A stretch of DNA of 64,000 nucleotides from Tritonibacter horizontis (GTDB lineage: Bacteria > Pseudomonadota > Alphaproteobacteria > Rhodobacterales > Rhodobacteraceae). This document shows, piece after piece, positions 43,337 to 51,541 of the stretch. Where the stretch lies: NCBI RefSeq assembly GCF_001518015.1, contig NZ_LPUY01000075.1, forward strand, positions 62,001 to 126,000. Reading direction: 5' to 3'. Both the position numbers and the translations under genes were made by a program. The notes beneath the pieces are model-generated. The model was given only the letters and a program-made list of their open reading frames with translations. It did no database searches and had not been told where the DNA came from. How positions within the stretch are numbered: the first letter of the stretch is position 1; each line of letters starts with the position of its first letter.

Positions 43337-44458
43337 TCAGGGCAGAGCCGCGGTCTGGAACAGGCGCACTTTCAGCCCACCATGGGCAATGGGTGCGCCG
43401 AGTGGCAGAAACGGCAGCGCCGTGGCGCGGGCCAATTGCGTATCGCTGGTGACGATCCCCACCCGCCACCCGGAAAACCGCCGCCGCAGCGTATCGCCCA
43501 GCGCGCCGTAGACAGCAAACAGCTGTTTTTTATTGCCGATCCGGGCGCCATACGGCGGGTTGACCATCACCAGTCCCGGCGGCCCCTCCGGCCGCTGCAG
43601 GTCGCTGACTGACGCGTGGGAGAACCGGCAAATGTCCGACACGCTCGCGCGTTCGGCATTCTGGGCCGCCATCTCGATCACGCCAGCATTCCGATCCGAT
43701 CCGTAAAACAGCTGCGTGACCGCGCGGGGTGCTGGAATAGCCGCGTGGAGGCCGGCCCAGGCGGCCTCGTCAAAGGTCGCAAGCGTCTGAAAGGCAAAAT
43801 TCCGGCTGCGGCCAGCGGCCAGGCCGCGCGCCATTTCCGCCGCCTCGATCACGAAGGTCCCAGACCCGCACATCGGGTCCAGAACCGGCTCCTGACCATC
43901 ATAGCCGCAAGAGTGCAACAACAAGGCCGCAAGCGTTTCGCGCATCGGCGCCTTGCCGACGGCCGCCTTGTGGCCGCGCTTGTGCAGACCCTCACCCGAC
44001 GTATCGACGCTGAAAATGCAGGTATTGTCGTCGATACGGACCTTGATGGTCACCTCCGCCTCTGGCGAGATCGGCGCACCCAGCTCTTCGGTGATCGCGC
44101 GCTCGATCCGTTCGGCGGCGGCCCCGGCGTGGTAGATCTTGGATTTCTTGTTGGTGACAACTTCGACCTTGACCGGCACATCCGGCCGCAGGGTGTCGCC
44201 CCAGGGAAACTTGCGCGCCCGCTTGTCGAGCTGGGCAAGATGGAAGGCCCGGAAAGAGCCGATCCGCGCCAGAACCCGCGTCGCGCCACGGAGATGGAGA
44301 TTGGCCCGCCAGACGTCCGGCCAGCCCCCGTCAAAGCTGACGCCACCGGGCACCTGGCGCGCAGCGGTGAAACCCAAGGCCTGCGCTTCCTGGCAAAGGA
44401 CGGTTTCCAGGCCCGGCGTCGCGATGAGGAAGATTTCAAAAGGGGATTGATCGGTCAT
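43337..44458 (-). CDS. THUMP-domain class I RNA methyltransferase (RlmL N-half-like)
   Basis: SAM-dependent RNA N2-guanine methyltransferase of the RlmL/TrmG10 type, 373 residues, cytoplasmic. Order: N-terminal ferredoxin-like domain (EIFLIATPGLETVLCQEA), THUMP domain (about 50-160, VKVRIDDNTCIFSVDTSGEGLHKRG split across its end), then the Rossmann methyltransferase. The latter has VLDPMCGSGTFVIEAA for SAM binding, YGSDRNAGVIEMA, and the catalytic VMVNPPYGARIG (NPPY). ATG 44458 is preferred to an in-frame start four codons upstream. The second, RlmK-like methyltransferase half found in E. coli is absent, as is common outside gammaproteobacteria. Confidence 0.92.
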   Translation of the reverse strand: MTDQSPFEIFLIATPGLETVLCQEAQALGFTAARQVPGGVSFDGGWPDVWRANLHLRGATRVLARIGSFRAFHLAQLDKRARKFPWGDTLRPDVPVKVEVVTNKKSKIYHAGAAAERIERAITEELGAPISPEAEVTIKVRIDDNTCIFSVDTSGEGLHKRGHKAAVGKAPMRETLAALLLHSCGYDGQEPVLDPMCGSGTFVIEAAEMARGLAAGRSRNFAFQTLATFDEAAWAGLHAAIPAPRAVTQLFYGSDRNAGVIEMAAQNAERASVSDICRFSHASVSDLQRPEGPPGLVMVNPPYGARIGNKKQLFAVYGALGDTLRRRFSGWRVGIVTSDTQLARATALPFLPLGAPIAHGGLKVRLFQTAALP

Positions 44459-44732
44459 ACTGGCTCTCATAGCTGGAAACGTCTGGCACCGGTATCCCCA
44501 AAAGCAGCGCGATATATGTCAGGCTTGCAGACATAATTGACGCAATGCAGCATGAGAGGGCCAAGATCTTTCGATAGATGCCCCTACGTCCACCCCGCAC
44601 TAATAATATTTACTTTCATACACTTACCAGATTACTAAAAAATTAGTTTGACAACCAGACGAGCGATGTGGAACCTCATGCGCAGTTGGATGGCAAACCG
44701 TTCGACCTTACAGACCAATAGGGAGGAGAAAG

Positions 44733-46466
44733 ATGCGTAAGTATCTTTTGTCCGCAGTTGCAGCTGGCGCTGTGATCGCGGCAACAGGGGCGTATGCCGA
44801 TGAGGTAGCGGCCCAGAAATGGATTGACGAGGAGTTTCAGCCCTCGGTCCTGACCAAGGACGAACAGCTGGCCGAGATGCAATGGTTCATCAAGGCGGCC
44901 GAGCCCTATGCGGGCATGGAGATCAACGTGCTCTCCGAAGGCATCCCGACCCATTCCTACGAATCCGAGGTTCTGACCAAGGCCTTCGAGGAAATCACCG
45001 GCATCAAGGTGAACCACCAGATCCTGGGCGAAGGCGAGGTCGTTCAGGCCGTGCAGACCCAGATGCAGACCAAACGGAACCTCTATGACGCCTATGTCAA
45101 CGATTCCGACCTGATCGGCACCCACTCGCGCCTGCAGCTCGCCTACAACCTGACCGACATGATGGCAGGCGATTTCAAGGATGTGACCAACCCCGGTCTC
45201 GACCTTGATGATTTCATGGGGACCCAGTTCACCACCGGGCCCGATGGCGATCTGTATCAGCTGCCGGATCAGCAGTTCGCGAACCTCTACTGGTTCCGCA
45301 AGGACTGGTTTGACCGCGAAGACCTGCAAGCCGCCTTCAAGGAAAAATACGGCTATGATCTGGGCGTTCCGGTCAACTGGTCGGCCTATGAGGACATCGC
45401 CGAATTCTTCTCCGAAGACGTGAAGGAAATTGACGGCACCACCATCTACGGTCACATGGATTACGGCAAACGCGCGCCGGATCTTGGCTGGCGGATGACC
45501 GACGCCTGGCTCTCCATGGCCGGTGCCGGCTCCAAAGGTGAGCCGAACGGCGTTCCCATCGATGAATGGGGCATCCGGATGGAAGAAGGCTCCTGCAACC
45601 CGGCCGGTGCAAGCGTCACCCGTGGTGGGGCTGCCAATGGTCCGGCTGCGGTCTATGCGATCCGCAAGTGGGACGAATGGCTGCGCAAATATGCACCTCC
45701 CGGTGCTGCGTCCTATGACTTCTACCAGTCGCTGCCCGCGCTGGCACAGGGCAACGTGGCCCAGCAGATCTTCTGGTACACCGCCTTTACCGCCGACATG
45801 GTGAAGCCGAAGTCCGAAGGCAACAACACCGTCGACGACAGCGGCACGCCGCTGTGGCGGATGGCGCCATCGCCGCATGGCCCCTACTGGGAAGAAGGCC
45901 AGAAAGTTGGCTATCAGGACGTGGGCTCCTGGACGTTCCTCAACTCCACCCCGCTGGACCGGGCGCAGGCCGCGTGGCTCTATGCTCAGTTCGTGGTGTC
46001 GAAAACCGTGGACGTGAAGAAATCCCATGTTGGACTGACCTTCATCCGCGACAGCTCCGTCAACCACGAAAGCTTCTCTGAACGTTCGGAGAAACTGGGC
46101 GGGCTGGTCGAGTTCTATCGCTCTCCGGATCGGACAGCCTGGTCGCCGACCGGCATCAACGTGCCTGACTACCCGAAGCTGGCCCAGATCTGGTGGCAGC
46201 AGATCGGTGACGTCAACTCCGGCGCCTTCACCCCGCAGGAAGCGATGGACCGTCTGGCCTCTGAAATGGACATCACCATGGGTCGGATGCAGCGCGCCGA
46301 CGAACAGGCGAATGTCTATGGCGGCTGTGGTCCGCGTCTGAACGAAGAAAAAGACGCGGAGTGGTGGTTCGCCAATGGCGGTGCCAAACCGAAGCTGGAG
46401 AACGAGAAACCCGCAGGCCAAACCGTCAACTATGACGAGCTGGTCGCCCGCTGGGCATCGAACTGA
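44733..46466 (+). CDS. glpV: Glycerol ABC transporter substrate-binding protein
   Basis: Periplasmic solute-binding protein of a carbohydrate (CUT1-like) ABC system, 577 residues, with a clear signal peptide (LLSAVAAGAVIAATGAYA). I assign it as GlpV because the following genes reproduce the rhizobial/roseobacter glycerol transporter: two ATPases, two permeases and a small DUF2160 membrane protein. The length is also unusually large for a CUT1 binding protein but right for GlpV. A GGGAGGAG ribosome site precedes the ATG. It is first in its operon here, and two stem-loops follow it before glpS. No glpD or glpK lies in the window. Confidence 0.88.
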   Translation: MRKYLLSAVAAGAVIAATGAYADEVAAQKWIDEEFQPSVLTKDEQLAEMQWFIKAAEPYAGMEINVLSEGIPTHSYESEVLTKAFEEITGIKVNHQILGEGEVVQAVQTQMQTKRNLYDAYVNDSDLIGTHSRLQLAYNLTDMMAGDFKDVTNPGLDLDDFMGTQFTTGPDGDLYQLPDQQFANLYWFRKDWFDREDLQAAFKEKYGYDLGVPVNWSAYEDIAEFFSEDVKEIDGTTIYGHMDYGKRAPDLGWRMTDAWLSMAGAGSKGEPNGVPIDEWGIRMEEGSCNPAGASVTRGGAANGPAAVYAIRKWDEWLRKYAPPGAASYDFYQSLPALAQGNVAQQIFWYTAFTADMVKPKSEGNNTVDDSGTPLWRMAPSPHGPYWEEGQKVGYQDVGSWTFLNSTPLDRAQAAWLYAQFVVSKTVDVKKSHVGLTFIRDSSVNHESFSERSEKLGGLVEFYRSPDRTAWSPTGINVPDYPKLAQIWWQQIGDVNSGAFTPQEAMDRLASEMDITMGRMQRADEQANVYGGCGPRLNEEKDAEWWFANGGAKPKLENEKPAGQTVNYDELVARWASN

Positions 46467-46492
46467 TCTCCCCGGGGATTGCTCCCTGACGT

Positions 46493-46570
46493 GCCGGGCC
46501 TGACCTTCAGGCCCGGCTCCATCTACCCCGGCCGGTCTGCCCGGCAGAGTGTGGGCCTTGCGGCCGGGGT
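46493..46570 (+). promoter_or_regulatory. Two intercistronic stem-loops after glpV
   Basis: First: GCCGGGCCTGA-CCT-TCAGGCCCGGC (46493-46517), a perfect 11-bp stem. Second: ACCCCGGCC (46525-46533) pairs with GGCCGGGGT (46562-46570) and is followed by a T/C-rich stretch. In binding-protein-dependent operons such structures commonly protect the upstream message from 3' decay or partly terminate transcription, raising binding-protein output relative to the membrane parts. Confidence 0.7.
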
Positions 46571-46657
46571 TCTTCCTTCGACACCACGATTGCCCGATGC
46601 GCCGCGACCATTCCGTTGGAAAACGAACCGCGCAGGGCCGGAAAGTTCCAAACCACC

Positions 46658-47734
46658 ATGGCACTCGAACTCAGATCCGTGACCAAACGCGTGGGCGGCG
46701 TTCTCCATATCAAGGAGACCTCCCTGACGCTTGAAACCGGTCACTTCAACGTCCTTCTGGGCGCCACCGGGTCGGGAAAGACCTCTCTTATCAAACTGAT
46801 GGCCGGCCTTGACCCGATTGCCTCAGGCGCGCTTCTGATGGACGGTCAAGACGTGACACGCCTCAGCACGCAAAAGCGCAACATCAGCCTCGTGCATCAG
46901 TTTTTCATCAACTATCCGCATATGACCGTCTACGACAACATCGCCTCGCCGCTGAAGGTCGCAGGCATGGCCAAGTCGGAACTGGACGACCGGGTGCAGG
47001 ACGCCGCAAAGATCATGCAGCTGACACCAATGCTGCACCGTCGCCCGCATGAATTGTCCGGGGGGCAACAGCAGCGGACGGCTCTGGCCCGCGCGATTGC
47101 CAAGGAAAGCCGCGCGGTGTTTCTGGACGAACCGCTCGCAAACCTGGACTACAAGCTGCGCGAAGAATTGCGGGACCAGCTGCCTGACCTGTTCGCCGGG
47201 CGCGGCGCCGTGGTGGTCTATGCGACCTCCGAACCCGAAGAAGCCCTGCTGCTGGGCGGCAAGACCGCCTTGATGCAGAACGGGCGGGTGACGCAATTCG
47301 GCCCCACCGCCGATATTTATCGCAACCCGGAAAACGTCGCAGCGGCACGGGTGTTCTCTGACCCGCCGATCAACACCGCGACCATCACCAAACAGGGCCA
47401 CGAGGCCCGTCTGGGCACAGATGTCAGCTGGACGCTTGAAGGCGCCGCGGCAGGACTGGCAGATGGCAACTACACCATCGCGATCCGCCCCCACCATGTG
47501 GTGCCGGTGGCAAAGGCCGCCGGTCTGGTCAAGCTCAACGGGCGCGTGCAGGTGACCGAACTCTCCGGCTCTGAAAGCTCCGCGCATTTTGATCTCTCAC
47601 AGAGTGGAGCGGCCAGCTCCTGGGTGTCGCTCAGCCATGGGGTACACCCCTACAAGGTCGGCGAACTGCATGATTTTTATATGGATCCTCGGGCGGCCTA
47701 TGTCTTTGCCCCTGATGGCTCCCGCGTGGCGTGA
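46658..47734 (+). CDS. glpS: Glycerol ABC transporter ATP-binding protein 1
   Basis: MalK-type ATPase subunit, 358 residues. Walker A is LLGATGSGKTS, Q-loop region VHQFFINYP, a complete signature HELSGGQQQRTALARA, Walker B AVFLDEPLANLD. The C-terminal regulatory TOBE-like domain starts near residue 240. ATG 46658 (MALELRSV) is preferred to an upstream TTG because conservation begins there. It pairs with the next gene as the second nucleotide-binding subunit. The intact signature contrasts with the altered one in GlpT. Confidence 0.88.
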   Translation: MALELRSVTKRVGGVLHIKETSLTLETGHFNVLLGATGSGKTSLIKLMAGLDPIASGALLMDGQDVTRLSTQKRNISLVHQFFINYPHMTVYDNIASPLKVAGMAKSELDDRVQDAAKIMQLTPMLHRRPHELSGGQQQRTALARAIAKESRAVFLDEPLANLDYKLREELRDQLPDLFAGRGAVVVYATSEPEEALLLGGKTALMQNGRVTQFGPTADIYRNPENVAAARVFSDPPINTATITKQGHEARLGTDVSWTLEGAAAGLADGNYTIAIRPHHVVPVAKAAGLVKLNGRVQVTELSGSESSAHFDLSQSGAASSWVSLSHGVHPYKVGELHDFYMDPRAAYVFAPDGSRVA

Positions 47735-47743
47735 GGCGATAAA

Positions 47744-48829
47744 ATGGCCAAGATTACACTGTCCAAGCTGCGGCACAGCTACATGTCAAACCCCAAATCC
47801 GACAGTGATTATGCGCTGAAGGAAATCGACCTGGATTGGAACGATGGCGGCGCCTATGCATTGCTCGGCCCATCCGGCTGCGGCAAATCCACCCTGTTGA
47901 ACATCATCTCCGGCCTTCTTGTGCCCTCTGAAGGTCAGATCCTGTTTGACGGCAAGGACGTCACCCGCCTGCCCCCCGATCAGCGCAACATCGCGCAGGT
48001 GTTCCAGTTTCCGGTGATCTACGACACCATGACCGTCTACGATAACCTCGCCTTTCCGCTGCGCAATCGCGGCCGCGACGAGGCCACGGTAGAACGGCGC
48101 GTCATGGCCATTGCCGAAATGCTCGAAGTCACCGGCATGCTGAACCAGAAAGCCGCCGGCCTGTCGCCGGACAACAAACAGAAGATCTCCATGGGGCGCG
48201 GCCTCGTGCGCGAAGACGTGAATGTGGTGATGTTCGACGAACCGCTGACCGTGATCGACCCGCATCTGAAGTGGAAGCTGCGCTCGAAGCTGAAGGAACT
48301 GCACCAGCGGGTGAAGGCGACGATGATCTACGTCACCCACGACCAGACGGAGGCGCTGACGTTCGCCGATCAGGTGGTTGTGATGCAGCAGGGCGAGGTG
48401 GTTCAGATCGGCACGCCGGTCGAACTGTTCGACCGCCCCGCGCATACGTTTGTCGGCCATTTCATCGGCTCGCCGGGGATGAACATCCTGCCCTGTACCT
48501 ATGATGGCACCGCCGATGACATGGCCCGCATCGAAGGCCAGCCCGTCCCGCTGGAGGGCCCGGCCAGATCTGCGCCCACAGGCAAGACCGAAATCGGCAT
48601 TCGCCCGGAATTTGTCACGCTCGCGGGCAGCGGCCTGCCTGCGACGGTCATCAAAGTCTCTGACGTGGGCCGCCACACGGTGGTGGAATGCGACTGCCTT
48701 GGCCACAAGGTCAACGCGGTGATCGACGAAGGCACGACGCTGCAAAAGGGCGATGCCACCCACCTCTCCTTCCGCAAGGACCAGACCCGTCTCTATGTGG
48801 ACGGCTGGCTTGCCACAGACCCGGAGTGA
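47744..48829 (+). CDS. glpT: Glycerol ABC transporter ATP-binding protein 2
   Basis: 361-residue ATPase subunit. Walker A GPSGCGKST and Walker B VVMFDEPLTVIDPHL are intact, and the switch His is in VTHDQTEAL. The ABC signature reads LSPDNKQKIS instead of LSGGQ-x-Q-R (about 48161-48190). With the canonical GlpS this gives an asymmetric dimer with one consensus composite site. I recall the same kind of change in rhizobial GlpT but cannot verify it here. It begins 9 bases after glpS, and the C-terminal TOBE domain is present. Confidence 0.88.
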   Translation: MAKITLSKLRHSYMSNPKSDSDYALKEIDLDWNDGGAYALLGPSGCGKSTLLNIISGLLVPSEGQILFDGKDVTRLPPDQRNIAQVFQFPVIYDTMTVYDNLAFPLRNRGRDEATVERRVMAIAEMLEVTGMLNQKAAGLSPDNKQKISMGRGLVREDVNVVMFDEPLTVIDPHLKWKLRSKLKELHQRVKATMIYVTHDQTEALTFADQVVVMQQGEVVQIGTPVELFDRPAHTFVGHFIGSPGMNILPCTYDGTADDMARIEGQPVPLEGPARSAPTGKTEIGIRPEFVTLAGSGLPATVIKVSDVGRHTVVECDCLGHKVNAVIDEGTTLQKGDATHLSFRKDQTRLYVDGWLATDPE

Positions 48830-48833
48830 CAAC

Positions 48834-49697
48834 ATGAAAACCGAAAATCAAAAAGCCTGGTTCTTCGTGCTGCCGGTACTTCTGCTGGTGGCCTTCAACG
48901 CCCTGATCCCGATGATGACAGTTGTCAACTATTCGGTGCAGGAGACCTTTGGCGACAATGTCTTCTTCTGGCAGGGGCTGGACTGGTTCCAGCAGATCCT
49001 GCGATCAGACCGCTTTCACGCAGCACTGGGACGGCAGTTCCTGTTCACCTTCCTGATCCTGATCATCGAGGTGCCGCTGGGCATCGCCATCGCGCTGTCG
49101 ATGCCACGCCAGGGCATCTGGGTGCCGGTCTGCCTGGTACTGATGGCCTTGCCGATGCTGATCCCCTGGAACGTGGTCGGGGCCATGTGGAACATCTTCA
49201 CCCTGCCCGACATCGGCCTTCTCGGGTATACGCTGAACCACGTGCTTGGCCTCAACTACGATATGACCCAAGATCCGATTGCGGCCTGGGTGACCATTGT
49301 CACGATGGATGTCTGGCACTGGACATCGCTGGTGGTCCTGTTGTCCTACGCCGGTCTGGTCTCGATCCCCGACGCCTACTATCAGGCAGCCAAGATCGAC
49401 GGGGCCTCCAACTGGTCGGTGTTCCGTTATATCCAGTTGCCAAAGATGAAAACCGTGCTGACCATCGCGATCCTGCTGCGGTTCATGGACAGTTTCAACA
49501 TCTATACCGAGCCTTTCGTGCTGACCGGCGGTGGTCCGGGCAACTCCACCACGCTGTTGTCGATCGACCTGGTGAAAATCGCACTGGGGCAGTTCGACCT
49601 CGGCCCCGCCGCCGCCATGTCGCTCATCTATTTCGCAATCACGCTTCTGGTCAGCTGGCTGTTCTACACGCTGATGACCAAAGACGATCAGAATTAA
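48834..49697 (+). CDS. glpP: Glycerol ABC transporter permease 1
   Basis: Inner-membrane permease (MalF-like), 287 residues with six predicted helices, the first being FFVLPVLLLVAFNALIPMM. The cytoplasmic EAA-type loop is visible around DAYYQAAKIDGASNWSVFRY, the docking site for the ATPases, and LTGGGPGNSTTLL is typical of CUT1 permeases. ATG 48834 follows the glpT stop by 4 bases; a longer in-frame extension lies inside glpT and is rejected. Confidence 0.9.
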   Translation: MKTENQKAWFFVLPVLLLVAFNALIPMMTVVNYSVQETFGDNVFFWQGLDWFQQILRSDRFHAALGRQFLFTFLILIIEVPLGIAIALSMPRQGIWVPVCLVLMALPMLIPWNVVGAMWNIFTLPDIGLLGYTLNHVLGLNYDMTQDPIAAWVTIVTMDVWHWTSLVVLLSYAGLVSIPDAYYQAAKIDGASNWSVFRYIQLPKMKTVLTIAILLRFMDSFNIYTEPFVLTGGGPGNSTTLLSIDLVKIALGQFDLGPAAAMSLIYFAITLLVSWLFYTLMTKDDQN

Positions 49698-49709
49698 GGG
49701 AGGGACCCG

Positions 49710-50507
49710 ATGCAAAAACGTTCCATCGTCCCCATCGTCTATATCCTCTTCCTCATGCTGCCGATCTACTGGCTGGTGGCGATGAGCTTCAAGACAACAA
49801 ACGAAATCCTTTCCGGCTTTTCTCTGTTTCCACAGACGTTTACGCTGGAAAATTACAAGGTGATCTTTACCGATCCGACCTGGTACTGGGGCTATATCAA
49901 CTCGATCCTTTACGTGTCGATCAACACGGTGATCTCCGTCTGCGTGGCGCTACCGGCGGCCTATGCCTTCTCGCGCTATCGTTTCCTTGGGGACAAGCAG
50001 CTGTTCTTCTGGCTGCTCACCAACCGGATGGCGCCGGCGGCGGTCTTTGCCCTGCCCTTCTTCCAGCTCTATTCCGCTGTTGGGCTCTTTGACACGCATC
50101 TCGCGGTGGCGATGGCCCATTGCCTGTTCAACATCCCTCTGGCGGTCTGGATCCTCGAAGGTTTCATGGGAGGCGTGCCCAAAGAGCTGGACGAAACCGC
50201 CTATGTGGACGGCTATTCCTTCCCACGCTTTTTTGTGTCGATCTTCCTGCCCGCCATCAAGGCCGGTGTCGGCGTGGCCGCGTTCTTCTGCTTCATGTTC
50301 TCATGGGTCGAATTGCTCCTGGCCAAGACCCTGACCGCAGTCGAGGCCAAACCCATCGCCGCCACGATGACCAAAACCGCCTCTTCGGCCGGTTATGAAC
50401 TGGGCCTGCTGGCGGCAGCAGGAACCCTGACCATCATCCCGGGCGCGATCGTGATCTATTTCGTCCGCAACTACATCGCGAAAGGTTTCGCGATGGGGAG
50501 GGTTTGA
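49710..50507 (+). CDS. glpQ: Glycerol ABC transporter permease 2
   Basis: Inner-membrane permease (MalG-like), 265 residues, about six helices starting with PIVYILFLMLPIYWLVAMSF. The EAA-like loop is GGVPKELDETAYVDGYSFPR. A strong AAGGGAGGG precedes the ATG, 12 bases after glpP. The stop is followed almost directly by glpU. The gene name follows the rhizobial glycerol system and is unrelated to the E. coli phosphodiesterase of the same name. Confidence 0.9.
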   Translation: MQKRSIVPIVYILFLMLPIYWLVAMSFKTTNEILSGFSLFPQTFTLENYKVIFTDPTWYWGYINSILYVSINTVISVCVALPAAYAFSRYRFLGDKQLFFWLLTNRMAPAAVFALPFFQLYSAVGLFDTHLAVAMAHCLFNIPLAVWILEGFMGGVPKELDETAYVDGYSFPRFFVSIFLPAIKAGVGVAAFFCFMFSWVELLLAKTLTAVEAKPIAATMTKTASSAGYELGLLAAAGTLTIIPGAIVIYFVRNYIAKGFAMGRV

Positions 50508-50509
50508 TC

Positions 50510-50788
50510 ATGCTGAGCTGGATGGCCTGGACCTGGCCCACCGCCCTTGTCTTCATCGGCATCTTCTCTGCCATCGGCGTGTTGATTTTCTTGGAAATCC
50601 GCACCCCCGGAGGCGATGCCCGCAAAGGGATCCTCGGACTGACCACCACCCGGGGCGACCGCTTGTTCATCACGCTTCTGGGCACCTCCTATATATTTCT
50701 GGCCTGGCTGGGGCTGGTGGGAATGCCGCTCTGGATTCCGCTGGGACTGGCCATCGCCTGGGGCGGTTTCAGCTTCTGGAAAGTGTGA
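50510..50788 (+). CDS. glpU: Small DUF2160 membrane protein of the glycerol transporter
   Basis: 92 residues with two to three hydrophobic helices (WPTALVFIGIFSAIGVLIFL; FITLLGTSYIFLAWLGLVGM) around a short cytoplasmic or periplasmic loop TPGGDARKGILGLTTTRGDR, the DUF2160 hallmark. This family accompanies GlpSTPQV transporters and is the best evidence that the operon moves glycerol. Its exact role is unknown. ATG 50510 follows GGGGAGGG; a TTG two codons earlier overlaps the glpQ stop and is less likely. Confidence 0.88.
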   Translation: MLSWMAWTWPTALVFIGIFSAIGVLIFLEIRTPGGDARKGILGLTTTRGDRLFITLLGTSYIFLAWLGLVGMPLWIPLGLAIAWGGFSFWKV

Positions 50789-51145
50789 GCGAGGCCCGCG
50801 GGTCAAGGGGGCCGCATGGCCCCGCCCTAAGGGCGGCTTGCCCTTGACGCGCATCCCTTCACACACTGGAAAACGGCTCTGAGGGCAAATTGGCCCCTCA
50901 GAGCCATCTCAGCAAAAGCAGTCGGATCTGCGCCCATCTCGGCGCTCACGGAAAAAACGTCGCCTCCCGCCCAGCAGAATAAACGCGCGCGGTCGCGCAC
51001 AATGTGACAACCCTGCCCATCCCGGACGCACCTTCTAAAAAAATAGTTTTCGCCGGGATCAAAATCCCCTACCATCGCGACTGATCCCTTGAAGATCACC
51101 GCGGCTTCTCCCCCGGTCGCGGCCCGAACAGCAAAGCTTGGACAT
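50789..51145. other. 357-base intergenic region with long inverted repeat
   Basis: No gene recognised. It contains GGCTCTGAGGG (50875-50885) and CCCTCAGAGCC (50895-50905), an exact 11-bp inverted repeat with a 9-base loop. There is no T-run on the plus side but a GTTTT on the minus side. It may end the glp transcript or act as a processing site. Further GC-rich hairpins occur just after glpU (GGGGGCCGCATGGCCCC at about 50808-50824). The promoter of the blaI-like gene should lie in 51030-51140, where CTAAAAAAATAG makes an AT-rich patch. Confidence 0.6.
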
Positions 51146-51541
51146 ATGCGCAAGAAACAGGACCACTCCCTTCTGACCGAAGTCGAACTCGAATTCATGA
51201 CAGTGGTCTGGGATCTGGGTCAGGGATCTGTGCGTGACATCCTCGCCGAACTGAACAAAGTCCAAGAGCGGGCTTATACGTCGGTTGCTACCGTGCTCAA
51301 GATCATGGAGCAAAAGGGCTTTTTGACCAGCGAACGGATTGACCGGTCGTTTGTCTACCGTCCTGCCATTCCAAAGGCCGACTATCAGAAAACATCGCTC
51401 AAGAACTTGTCGAGCAAACTTTTCAATGGTGCACCCGCTGCCCTGGTGGCGCGGCTCGTCGATGACGAGGACATCACAGACGACATGCTCGAAGAAATGC
51501 GTGCCCTTCTCAATGAAAGGCTGGGGGACAATGAAAGCTGA
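51146..51541 (+). CDS. BlaI/MecI/CopY family transcriptional repressor
   Basis: 131-residue winged-helix repressor. The N-terminal DNA-binding domain carries LLTEVELEFMTVVWDLGQGS, then VRDILAEL, AYTSVATVLKIMEQKGFLT and FVYRPAIPKADYQ, followed by a dimerisation helix. The usual action is repression of its own operon until cleaved by a partner M56 peptidase. ATG 51146 is chosen (family N-terminus) over an upstream TTG that adds a non-conserved extension. It overlaps the M56 gene by 11 bases. No beta-lactamase gene is nearby, so the target is something else. Confidence 0.9.
   Translation: MRKKQDHSLLTEVELEFMTVVWDLGQGSVRDILAELNKVQERAYTSVATVLKIMEQKGFLTSERIDRSFVYRPAIPKADYQKTSLKNLSSKLFNGAPAALVARLVDDEDITDDMLEEMRALLNERLGDNES

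Noticed and set aside
44648-44653. TTGACA as a -35 box for the glp operon
   Set aside because: No acceptable -10 element 16-18 bases downstream; promoter not claimed.
44676-46664. 662-residue minus-strand frame
   Set aside because: Antisense of glpV, which has a signal peptide, ribosome site and operon context.
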